Shown in pieces: positions 55,045 to 63,050 of a DNA stretch of 64,000 nt (the first letter of the stretch is position 1; each line of letters starts with the position of its first letter). Position numbers and translations under genes: made by a program. The stretch covers positions 186,001 to 250,000 of the forward strand of contig NZ_BGOW01000003.1 in assembly GCF_003851125.1 (NCBI RefSeq), in the 5' to 3' direction. The notes beneath the pieces were generated by a model that did not search any database, had not been told where the DNA came from, and saw nothing but the letters and a program-made list of their open reading frames with translations. The stretch comes from Sulfuriferula multivorans (lineage in GTDB: Bacteria; Pseudomonadota; Gammaproteobacteria; Burkholderiales; Sulfuriferulaceae).

Positions 55045-55059
55045 GCACCCATGCAGTGC
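55045..55059. promoter_or_regulatory. NtrC-like upstream activator site of cobA
   Basis: GCACCCATGCAGTGC, a perfect GCAC-N7-GTGC dyad about 111 bases upstream of the expected cobA start, in an otherwise gene-free stretch (54910-55158). Confidence 0.65.
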
Positions 55060-55158
55060 AAGACAAAATCGCATGCACCATGATGGGTTTGGATTAAAAA
55101 CAGGATTCGCTGATGCTGGACAAGATATTGCCCAGCGGCGGTTGTTACAGTGGAAAAA

Positions 55159-56142
55159 TCAGGCAGCGGCCAGACTGGCAGTTTCCATGGCGACGATTGC
55201 CTTGGCCTGGTTCATGTCGTTGGTATAGCCCGCGCCATACAGGCAGCAGGCAAGCTGGTTGACCATGGGAAGCGGTATAGGATGCTGACCGGACATCGCC
55301 TCACGTATCCAGGTGGCGGTCGCGGGGGCGTCAATGGAGTCGGGCAGGTTGGGCAGGGATTTGAGCGGGCCGGCTTCGGCCTCGAACAATATTTGCTGTG
55401 CGCCGTCTTCGAAATATTCCAGATCGGGACGGCGTTTCGGGTTGGCGAAGGCCTCTCCTTCGGTGCCGCGCAACAGCAATGCGCGGCCGCCTGTAGCCTG
55501 GAAAAAATCACGCATTTTTTCCAGATAATCCGGATGGGATACGCCGACCAGGCGCAAGCTGTTGCCGCCAAACGGGTCTATTATCTTGGCCAAAGAATGG
55601 CCGGAATTGCGCACACCCAGGCGGTTGCGCAGTGCCAGCAAATTGGCAAGTCCTGGCGACAGGGCGGCAGTGGGAACGAAGGCGATGCGCTCACGTGCCA
55701 ACGCCTCGTTGGCCTGCCGCACATTGGCGCTAGGCAGGATGCCCAGTTCGCGCAAGATGTAAGCGGTGGCGACCCGGCCACCACCTTCCAGCGTGCCGTG
55801 CAGCAGCACCGGCACACCAAATTTGGCCAATAGCAATGCCAGCAACGGTAACAGATTGGCTTGGTGGCGCGCGCCATTGTAGGTAGGCAGCACGACCGGG
55901 CGCACACCGCCATTTGGTGCATCCAGCTGATACACGCGGCGCTCCAGCGCCTGATAAAAACCGAGCAGTTCGTCCGGTGATTCGCTTTTCATGCGCAGTG
56001 CAATCAGGATTGCTCCCAACTCCAGTTCCGGTACGCCACCGTCGAGCATGGCACCGTACAATTGCTCGGCTTCGTCCAGCGTCAGGTCGTGCGCACCATG
56101 CACGCCGCGCGCAATTTCTTTGAGAATGGCGGAATAGCTCAT
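55159..56142 (-). CDS. ybiB: YbiB-like anthranilate phosphoribosyltransferase-family protein (TrpD2)
   Basis: A 327-residue member of the nucleoside-phosphorylase class III fold, related to TrpD but without tryptophan genes near it. MSYSAILKEIARGVHGAHDL is the N-terminal helical domain, and LLHGTLEGGGRVATAYILRE corresponds to the phosphate-binding loop region. YbiB proteins bind nucleic acids rather than make tryptophan. Its ATG overlaps the nasA stop (ATGA), linking it to nitrate reductase expression. Confidence 0.85.
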   Translation of the reverse strand: MSYSAILKEIARGVHGAHDLTLDEAEQLYGAMLDGGVPELELGAILIALRMKSESPDELLGFYQALERRVYQLDAPNGGVRPVVLPTYNGARHQANLLPLLALLLAKFGVPVLLHGTLEGGGRVATAYILRELGILPSANVRQANEALARERIAFVPTAALSPGLANLLALRNRLGVRNSGHSLAKIIDPFGGNSLRLVGVSHPDYLEKMRDFFQATGGRALLLRGTEGEAFANPKRRPDLEYFEDGAQQILFEAEAGPLKSLPNLPDSIDAPATATWIREAMSGQHPIPLPMVNQLACCLYGAGYTNDMNQAKAIVAMETASLAAA

Positions 56143-58859
56143 GCGGCCTCCTGTTTATGCGCAGATACCATGCGCTTGAGCTCGGGAACGCAAGAGCCGC
56201 ATTCGGTGCCGCATTTGAGGCTGGTTTGCAAGGCGGTCAAATCCGCACCGCGGGCCAACACATCCAGAATCCTGGTTTCAGGGATATTGAGACAATTGCA
56301 AATAATGCGCCCGCGGCTATGACTGCCGGCTGGAGGTGTAGCGACCGGTGCCAGCACCCAGCTGCGTAATGGCGCAATTTCCACCCCCTCTGCCATCATT
56401 TCTTTCAGCCAATCGCGTGCCGCGATTTCCCCGGTCAGGCGCACGCCGACCACGCGCCCGTCTTCCACCATGACGCGCTTGGAAATGCCGCGCCGGGGGT
56501 CGTCGTAGCGCATGATGCTGGCCTCGTCCTGCATGCCGAGCAGGGCGTCGATTTCCGCCAGCATCTCGGTGGAGAGGGGGGTGCCATGGGCCACGCGCAA
56601 TACCAGCAGCGGATTGTCACGACCATACAGGCCGCAGCTGGCGTAATCGAAGCGTGCCAACAGCGGCTGGATGCGCAACATGCGCGCCACCGCATTGTCG
56701 CGTCGCATCACCGCCATGTGCCAGGGTAGCGGCGCTTTCTCAACCTGCACGACAGCGTGTTTGAGTTCCGGCTGGCGCGACACCGGGTCGCACTGGTCAG
56801 CGGTAATGGTGTTGACGCCGAAGCCGCTCATATAGCGTCCACCCCAGTGCATGGGCATGAACACTTGTCCGACGCGCATTTCTTCGCTGGCTTCCACTGG
56901 TACCAGCAATTCGCCGCGCGGATTTTTTACGCGCACCAGGTCGCCGTCCTTGAGGCTGCGTCGCGCCATGTCGTCGGCATGCATGGATAAGGCCGGTGTT
57001 TCCACATGGCTGAACAGCCGTGCCACCATGCCGGTGCGACTCATGCCATGCCACTGGTCGCGCAGACGGCCGGTGTTGAAATGTAGCGGATAGCGCGTAT
57101 TAATGACTTCGGCGGTGGGCAGGTAACGCGGGTTGGCGAATTTGGCGCGACCATCGGCGGTGGGATAGACGCCGTCAGCGTAAAGCCGCGCCTTGCCCGT
57201 GGCAGCGCCTTCCGGGAACGGCCACTGTTGCGGGCCCTGTTGGTCCAGCAACGCATAGGACAGCCCAGTGATATCCAGGTCGCGGCCGCGTGTCGATTCG
57301 CGGTGTTCGTTGAACACTGCCTCCACGTTGGTGTAGGGAAACAGACGGTCAGCGGGCTTGCCTTGCAGCACGCCTAGCCGTTGTGCAAAATCTGCCGCAA
57401 TTTCCCAGTCCGGACGCGTCTCGCCAGGCGCAGCAATGGCGGCCTGCAAATGGGTGATGCGGCGCTCCGAGTTGGTGACCGTGCCTTCCTTCTCGCCCCA
57501 GGCCGTAGCGGGCAGCAGCAGGTCGGCGTATTCGGCGGTTTCGGTAAATGCGTTCACTTCCTGAACCACCACGAATTCGGCCGCTGCCAATGCGGCGCGT
57601 ACCAGCGTTTGATTCGGGAGCGACTGCGCCGGGTTGGTACAGGCAATCCACAGCGCCTTGATCTCGCCGCGCGCGACCGCTTCAAAAATTTCCACCGCAG
57701 TCTTGCCGGGAGTCGCCGGCACCGAATCCACGCCCCACAACGCCGCCACTTCGGCGCGATGCGCCGGGTTAGCCAGGTCGCGATGCGCGGACAGCAGATT
57801 CGCCATGCCGCCTACTTCGCGTCCGCCCATTGCGTTGGGCTGGCCGGTTAGCGAAAAAGGCCCGGCGCCGGGGCGGCCGATCTGGCCGGTGGCGAGGTGC
57901 AGGTTGATCAGTGCAGCATTCTTGTCGGTGCCGTGGCTGGACTGGTTTAAACCCTGGCAATACAGCGACAGCGTGGCTGGTGATTTCCCGAACCAGCGCG
58001 CGGCGGTGATGATGTCTGCCGCCGGCACGCCGCACAGCCCGGCTACTGCCTCGGGTGAATATTCGCGCACCGTGGCACGCAGCGCATCGAAGCCGCTGGT
58101 ATGCGCGGCGATATAGTCGGTGTCGGCCATGTTTTCCCACAGCATCACGTGCAACATGGCGTTGAACAGTGCCACGTCGGTGCCGGGCAGGATGGGCAGG
58201 TGCAGGTCGGCCTCGCGCGCCGTGTCGGTACGGCGCGGATCCACCACGATCACTTTCAGACCGGGGTTCGCCTTGCGTGCATCTTCGATGCGGCGATACA
58301 CGATGGGGTGAGCATAGGCCGTGTTCGACCCGGCAATGAACAGGCAATCCGTCGCGGCAATGTCGTCATAACAGGCGGGCGGCGCATCCGCCCCCAGCGT
58401 GGTTTTGTAACCGGTTACCGCGCTGGACATGCACAGGCGCGAGTTGGTATCGACGTTGTTGGTGCCGATCAGCCCTTTGGCCAGCTTGTTGAATACGTAG
58501 TAATCCTCGGTCAGCAGCTGGCCGGAGATGTAAAAGCCCACCGCATCGGGTCCGTGGGTGTGGATAATCTCGGCAAAGCGGCTGGCGGCATGGTCCAGCG
58601 CACTGTCCCAGGACACGCGCTCACGCGCTGCGCCGCGTTCGCTGCGCAATTCAGGATAAAGCGCGCGCGCGTCGGTCTGTGCGGCGACCAGATGCAGGGT
58701 CGAACCCTTGGTGCACAGTCGGCCGAAATTGGCGGGATGGTCGGGATCGCCGCGCACGCCGGTGATGCTCGCACCATCGGTTTCGATCAGTACGCCGCAG
58801 CCGACACCACAATAAGCACAAGCAGATTGAATCAATTTGGATGAATGCAGAGAGGTCAT
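56139..58859 (-). CDS. nasA: Assimilatory nitrate reductase catalytic subunit
   Basis: A 906-residue cytoplasmic molybdoenzyme. The N-terminal [4Fe-4S] motif is CAYCGVGCG with a fourth Cys in RLCTKGSTL. The molybdopterin domains follow (SRLCMSSAV; QGLNQSSHGTDKN; GRPGAGPFSLTGQPNAMGG), and a C-terminal BFD-like [2Fe-2S] domain has IICNCLNIPE and CGTECGSCVPEL. Its electron donor is not fused. The ATG at 58859 lies essentially at the predicted transcription start of a sigma-54 promoter, so the transcript may be leaderless. It overlaps ybiB by ATGA. Confidence 0.95.
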   Translation of the reverse strand: MTSLHSSKLIQSACAYCGVGCGVLIETDGASITGVRGDPDHPANFGRLCTKGSTLHLVAAQTDARALYPELRSERGAARERVSWDSALDHAASRFAEIIHTHGPDAVGFYISGQLLTEDYYVFNKLAKGLIGTNNVDTNSRLCMSSAVTGYKTTLGADAPPACYDDIAATDCLFIAGSNTAYAHPIVYRRIEDARKANPGLKVIVVDPRRTDTAREADLHLPILPGTDVALFNAMLHVMLWENMADTDYIAAHTSGFDALRATVREYSPEAVAGLCGVPAADIITAARWFGKSPATLSLYCQGLNQSSHGTDKNAALINLHLATGQIGRPGAGPFSLTGQPNAMGGREVGGMANLLSAHRDLANPAHRAEVAALWGVDSVPATPGKTAVEIFEAVARGEIKALWIACTNPAQSLPNQTLVRAALAAAEFVVVQEVNAFTETAEYADLLLPATAWGEKEGTVTNSERRITHLQAAIAAPGETRPDWEIAADFAQRLGVLQGKPADRLFPYTNVEAVFNEHRESTRGRDLDITGLSYALLDQQGPQQWPFPEGAATGKARLYADGVYPTADGRAKFANPRYLPTAEVINTRYPLHFNTGRLRDQWHGMSRTGMVARLFSHVETPALSMHADDMARRSLKDGDLVRVKNPRGELLVPVEASEEMRVGQVFMPMHWGGRYMSGFGVNTITADQCDPVSRQPELKHAVVQVEKAPLPWHMAVMRRDNAVARMLRIQPLLARFDYASCGLYGRDNPLLVLRVAHGTPLSTEMLAEIDALLGMQDEASIMRYDDPRRGISKRVMVEDGRVVGVRLTGEIAARDWLKEMMAEGVEIAPLRSWVLAPVATPPAGSHSRGRIICNCLNIPETRILDVLARGADLTALQTSLKCGTECGSCVPELKRMVSAHKQEAA

Positions 58860-58870
58860 ACGATGCTTTG

Positions 58871-58886
58871 AGCAATCGCCATGCCA
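58871..58886 (-). promoter_or_regulatory. Sigma-54 promoter of nasA
   Basis: TGGCATGGCGATTGCT on the minus strand; GG and GC ten bases apart. The expected transcription start is near 58860, one base before the nasA ATG. Confidence 0.78.
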
Positions 58887-58979
58887 GAATATTTATACTT
58901 ACGAATCAATGGGGTTTCCCCATCGACGTTCTTCTATCCAGGCGAAGCGCCAAATTAGAGTGCGCTTTCAGCCTACTCC

Positions 58980-58994
58980 GCACTACTAGGGTGC
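58980..58994. promoter_or_regulatory. NtrC-like upstream activator site of nasA
   Basis: GCACTACTAGGGTGC, a perfect GCAC-N7-GTGC dyad about 127 bases upstream of the expected nasA start. The rest of the 58887-59148 gap shows no gene. Confidence 0.7.
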
Positions 58995-59148
58995 AAGGGT
59001 GTTTGGGTACTGAAATTACCTGCTGAAGCGCAAGACGGAAGAATTCCAGGTATGGAAAATGTGTAAAACTTTGAAACGATTTGAAACAGGCCTGCATGGT
59101 TTAATGCTGATACGATAAGCCCTCATTGGCACGAAAGAGGAGAACGAC

Positions 59149-59703
59149 ATGATGAATAAATCTATGCTGATTGGTGTAGTAGCTGGCGCCGCAGCGGTCA
59201 CCGCGATTGGCGGCGTTGCGGGTTACAAGGCACTGCATCCCCAACCCACCTACGCGGATGTCGTCAACGTGCAGCCGATTACCAAAGACATCCGCACGGC
59301 GCACAAGGATTGCCGGGAAGAGCCCGTCACCCGCCGGGCGCCGGTGCGGGATGAGAATCGCATTGCCGGAACGGCTGTCGGCGCGGTGCTGGGCGGAGTG
59401 CTAGGCAACCAGGTCGGTGGCGGCAACGGCAAGACCCTGGCAACCGTAGCAGGGGCGGCTGCGGGCGGCTACGCGGGTAATCGCGTGCAGAAAAACATGC
59501 AGGAGTCCGACCAGCAGACGGTCATGGAAACGCGCTGCCGGACCGAGTACAGCAACCACAAGAAGGTACTGGGCTACAACGTGACCTATCATCTGGGCGA
59601 GAAACAGGGCGTGGTGCGCATGGACCATGATCCGGGCCAGCGTATCCCGGTCAAGGATGGTCAGTTGATTCTGACGCCGGCCGTGACTGAAAATCCCTCC
59701 TGA
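59149..59703 (+). CDS. Glycine-zipper 2TM-domain envelope protein
   Basis: A 184-residue protein with an N-terminal hydrophobic segment (about 5-25) and a glycine-zipper domain (GTAVGAVLGGVLGNQVGGG, then AGAAAGGYAGNRVQ), as in rickettsial 17-kDa-type surface antigens and outer-membrane lipoproteins. The C-terminal part (about 125-184) is a soluble domain with conserved Tyr and Cys. The start ATGATG follows GGAGAACGAC. The function is unknown. Confidence 0.8.
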   Translation: MMNKSMLIGVVAGAAAVTAIGGVAGYKALHPQPTYADVVNVQPITKDIRTAHKDCREEPVTRRAPVRDENRIAGTAVGAVLGGVLGNQVGGGNGKTLATVAGAAAGGYAGNRVQKNMQESDQQTVMETRCRTEYSNHKKVLGYNVTYHLGEKQGVVRMDHDPGQRIPVKDGQLILTPAVTENPS

Positions 59704-59751
59704 TAACGTGCGGCGCGACGATGGTCAGTCTTCAGCCATCGTCCAGCCCAC

Positions 59752-61392
59752 TTACACGCCACCCCGAACCAGATGCGCATAAGCCGGCAGCGTCTGCAGG
59801 CGGGTATCTTCAAGCGCCGTCCCAACGGTAAAGTGGTACATGCTCTGGATAAAAGCATCCTTGATGCCGAGCAGGTCGTGCACCGCATCGTCAAAGTAAC
59901 AGCCGATTCCGGTGCCGCGCACACCCGCCGCTTCAGCCTCCAGGTAGAGCACCTGCCCCAGTATCCCGGCTTCCCAGAATAGCTGGCGATAGACCCATGG
60001 CGTTGCAGTCAGTGGGGTGTCATATTCGGCCAGCATGGCTACGCTGAATGCGCCATCGGCGGCGATATCCTGGTGGCAAGACAAGGCGCGCGCCGCATTT
60101 TTGGCATCGGCTGCAACCAATCGGAACAGCGAGAAATGCGCCGGACAGCCGGGTGTTTGCAGCCACTCGAATTCGGGGTTCAATTCTGCGCGCAACTTCG
60201 CTTCTATCCCCTCATTACGCAGCAAAAGATACAGCCCCGGTGCAACATCGTCGACGCGATGCACGAACAGCAACAAATGCACGCGCGGCGCCCAGGCGGT
60301 GGCGTCCCAGGGCGGCACCGCCTGGCGCGGCAAGGTCAGGTCCAGCATGCGGTAGAAAGCCTTGGCAGGTAACGTTGAGACACCGTCGAAGGCTTGCGCG
60401 CTGCGCCGCTGGCGGATGATTTCGACGGCAGTGCGACCACAGCCGCCAGTCACCGGCTCGGGCAGCCCGGGTGCCTGCCAGGCGGCTTCCAGCGTTTCGG
60501 GTTTCGCGCTGGCAAGCGCCACCTCGTCAATCACCGGCCATTGGTGCGAATGGTGTGCAGCCAGCACATTGGCGTGCCCTTGCCATTGGCCGCGTCGGGC
60601 AGCATTCACCAGCGTGGCGGCGTCGGGTTCGACGGCGGCGCAACCCGGCGCAGACGCCGTCACCAGCAAAATCGCATCCGGCGATTCATGCTCGGCAGCA
60701 TCAAAATCCTGATCGCGATCTACGCCGAGGATCGCGCCGATCTCCGCGTCGCCCCATATGCTCAGCACCTGTACATGCCAGCCCAGCGTCGCGGCGGCAT
60801 AGCGCGCGGCAGCGATCGCGTGGCCGACGTCATGCTGACAATAGCGAAACGCGCGCTCGCCGTATTTCCAGGCTTCGCGCCAGTGGATCGAAGACAGCCC
60901 CAGCAGAAAAGAATCGGGTGGCAAAATTCGCTCACTACGGTTGCTTGCCGTATCGAAGCGGCAGCGCTGCTCGAGCAGATGGTCGCGGCTCACATAGTGA
61001 TGCACGCCGTCCTCGATCCCCTCGCAGCCCGCACTCACCAGATACGCCTCGGTCGGGTGCAGATTGCCGCTGGACGGGTTGCAGCGCAGCGCCCAGCGCG
61101 TGTCATCGTATTGTTTCCAGGCGGAGAGGCCGAAAGCAAGCTCAAACAGGGCGGCGATGCTGTTCAGCGTCAGAGCTTGCGGCGCGATCTTCCCCGGCGT
61201 GTATAGGTCGGCGTACGCTGGATATGACGCTGCAGTCAGCAAAGGCAGCGCCAGCTGCGGACTGCCCGTAAAACTGCGAAAAGGATTGGGCTGGTTTTTC
61301 CAGTCCAGCCCGCCCGGCCCGGCGGCATAATGCTGGAAATGATGTTTGGTGCGCTGGTGGTAGGCCAGTACGGTATCAAGAGCGTTTTTCAT
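59752..61392 (-). CDS. SagB/ThcOx-type nitroreductase-family dehydrogenase (two domains)
   Basis: A 546-residue flavoprotein with two tandem nitroreductase-like halves. The first contains RCNPSSGNLHPTEAYLVSAG (about 105-125). The second begins near GGCGRTAVEIIRQRRSAQAF (about 325) and ends with the EAEAAGVRGTGIGCYFDD segment that forms part of the flavin site. SagB-like enzymes oxidise azolines in ribosomal peptide synthesis, but no cyclodehydratase or precursor gene is nearby, so this is likely a stand-alone oxidoreductase. Confidence 0.82.
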   Translation of the reverse strand: MKNALDTVLAYHQRTKHHFQHYAAGPGGLDWKNQPNPFRSFTGSPQLALPLLTAASYPAYADLYTPGKIAPQALTLNSIAALFELAFGLSAWKQYDDTRWALRCNPSSGNLHPTEAYLVSAGCEGIEDGVHHYVSRDHLLEQRCRFDTASNRSERILPPDSFLLGLSSIHWREAWKYGERAFRYCQHDVGHAIAAARYAAATLGWHVQVLSIWGDAEIGAILGVDRDQDFDAAEHESPDAILLVTASAPGCAAVEPDAATLVNAARRGQWQGHANVLAAHHSHQWPVIDEVALASAKPETLEAAWQAPGLPEPVTGGCGRTAVEIIRQRRSAQAFDGVSTLPAKAFYRMLDLTLPRQAVPPWDATAWAPRVHLLLFVHRVDDVAPGLYLLLRNEGIEAKLRAELNPEFEWLQTPGCPAHFSLFRLVAADAKNAARALSCHQDIAADGAFSVAMLAEYDTPLTATPWVYRQLFWEAGILGQVLYLEAEAAGVRGTGIGCYFDDAVHDLLGIKDAFIQSMYHFTVGTALEDTRLQTLPAYAHLVRGGV

Positions 61393-61555
61393 GGTGTTTT
61401 AGTTTGGAAAAATCTAACCTGAAAAAATAATTGGTCACAGAGAGCCCATCTTGACACGGTCATGAGTAACCATAAGTCGAATCTGCGATATTCTGAACTT
61501 GCCGGGCGATACGCTCTCTGAAAGTTGTGTCAATTCATTGCATACAGGAGACTCA

Positions 61556-62083
61556 ATGCACAAAACCCTTCTTGCCCTGGTTCTCGTATCCGCATTGCCG
61601 GTATCCGCCGCCTACTCGGCAGAAAACGACATGCGCCCCGGATTATGGGAAATTACCACGACCTCAGACCTGTTGAAGCTGGCGTCACAGATTCCGCCCG
61701 ATCAAATGCAGATGTTAATGAATCTGGCCAAGCAGCACGGCGTAGATATACCACCAATACAGAATGGCGCGGCCACGTCCAATGTTTGCGTGACCCGGAA
61801 AATGGCCGACCAAAAAATCCCGCCCAGCTTTTATCAAAATAAATCCGGATGCACTGCCCAGAACCCCACTCATGCCGGAAATAAATACACCTGGGACTTC
61901 GTTTGTGCGAATCCCAGAGTGAGCGGGAATGGAACCGCGCAAGCCGTTTTTGCGAACCCGGAGAACTTTACCGGACGAACCGAATTCGAAGGCGTTGCAC
62001 AAGGCGCCCCGGTCAAGGAGCACGCCGATATCAGCGGCCGCTGGATGAGTGCGGATTGCGGAACAGTGAAACCGCCGCAGTGA
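61556..62083 (+). CDS. DUF3617-family exported protein
   Basis: A 175-residue protein with a signal peptide (MHKTLLALVLVSALPVSAAY) and the DUF3617 opening (MRPGLWEITTTSDL). Two cysteine pairs (NVCVTRK, SGCTAQN; FVCANP, SADCGTVK) probably form disulfides in the periplasm. The start at 61556 follows CAGGAG. The function is unknown. Confidence 0.82.
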   Translation: MHKTLLALVLVSALPVSAAYSAENDMRPGLWEITTTSDLLKLASQIPPDQMQMLMNLAKQHGVDIPPIQNGAATSNVCVTRKMADQKIPPSFYQNKSGCTAQNPTHAGNKYTWDFVCANPRVSGNGTAQAVFANPENFTGRTEFEGVAQGAPVKEHADISGRWMSADCGTVKPPQ

Positions 62084-62088
62084 TTGCC

Positions 62089-62301
62089 TTAGCGCTTTCG
62101 CAAGGGGTCAAGCAGCGCGGATAAACCGTTGTGATCCAGTTCCTGCATCAACGCCAACAGACGGCCAATTTCGCCGGGCGGAAAGCCCACCCGGGCAAAC
62201 CAGTTAAGGTACTGCCCGGGCAGATCGGCAATCAGGCGGCCTTTGTACTTGCCGTAGGGCATGGCGAGCGTGACCAGGCGTTGCAAGTCTTCGGGGTTCA
62301 T
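62089..62301 (-). CDS. DUF3820-family small protein
   Basis: A 70-residue protein; the pattern MPYGKYKGRLIADLPGQYLN near the N-terminus is the conserved part of DUF3820, followed by WFARVGFPPGEIGRLLALM. Convergent with the DUF3617 gene, five bases apart. The role is unknown. Confidence 0.82.
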   Translation of the reverse strand: MNPEDLQRLVTLAMPYGKYKGRLIADLPGQYLNWFARVGFPPGEIGRLLALMQELDHNGLSALLDPLRKR

Positions 62302-62396
62302 TGCTATCGGGATTAACGGGGTGATTTAGCGCGATCGAAGTGCGCTGCAACGGGTGCTTCCGAGCCTGGGCGGTCTGACGCGAGTACTTTCCCCAC

Positions 62397-63050
62397 TCAG
62401 CTGCGTCCCGCTCTTTCGACGGCCCACACGGCGGCTTCAACGCGTGAGCGCAGATTGAGCTTTTTCAGCATGTGCTTGATGTGGACCTTGACCGTACCTT
62501 CCGTGATGCCGAGTTCCCGTGCAATCAGTTTGTTGCTCTTGCCGGTAGCGACCTGTTCCAGAATATTGGTTTCCTGCTCGGTAAGCCCGGCTTCCAGCGG
62601 CGTGTTGGGACGCGCCTCTTGCCGCAAGGCATGGGCCAGCATGCCCGCCAGGCCATCGGTCAGGGTCATGCGCCCCTGGGCACCGGTACGGATACTGGCC
62701 AGCAGGTCTTCCGGTTCCATGTCCTTCAACAGGTAGCCGTCGGCACCGGCGCGCAACGCGGCGATCAGATCGTCCGAATGGTCCGACACGGTGAGCATGA
62801 TGACGCGCCAGTCGGCGTCTTTGGTTTTCAGCGCCTTCAACACCTCGATGCCGCTCATGTCCTTCAGGTTGAGGTCGAGCAATATCAAGTCCGGCTGCAG
62901 GGCGTGGGCTTGTTCGATACCTTCCTTGCCGCTTGATGCCTCGCCGATGACGCGGAATTCCTCGGCCATGCCGATGAGCTGGATCACGCCTTTGCGAAAC
63001 AAGGGGTGATCGTCGATGATCAATACCGAGAAATTTGTGATGGCGTTCAT
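62397..63050 (-). CDS. narL: NarL-family response regulator
   Basis: A 217-residue regulator. The receiver domain has DD near the start (LIIDDHPLFRKG), the phospho-acceptor Asp in ILLDLNLKDMSG and Lys in YLLKDMEPED. The C-terminal LuxR-type helix-turn-helix (about 150-215) has SNKLIARELGITEGTVKVHI. Its ATG overlaps the kinase stop (ATGA), so the pair is translationally coupled. Confidence 0.9.
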   Translation of the reverse strand: MNAITNFSVLIIDDHPLFRKGVIQLIGMAEEFRVIGEASSGKEGIEQAHALQPDLILLDLNLKDMSGIEVLKALKTKDADWRVIMLTVSDHSDDLIAALRAGADGYLLKDMEPEDLLASIRTGAQGRMTLTDGLAGMLAHALRQEARPNTPLEAGLTEQETNILEQVATGKSNKLIARELGITEGTVKVHIKHMLKKLNLRSRVEAAVWAVERAGRS

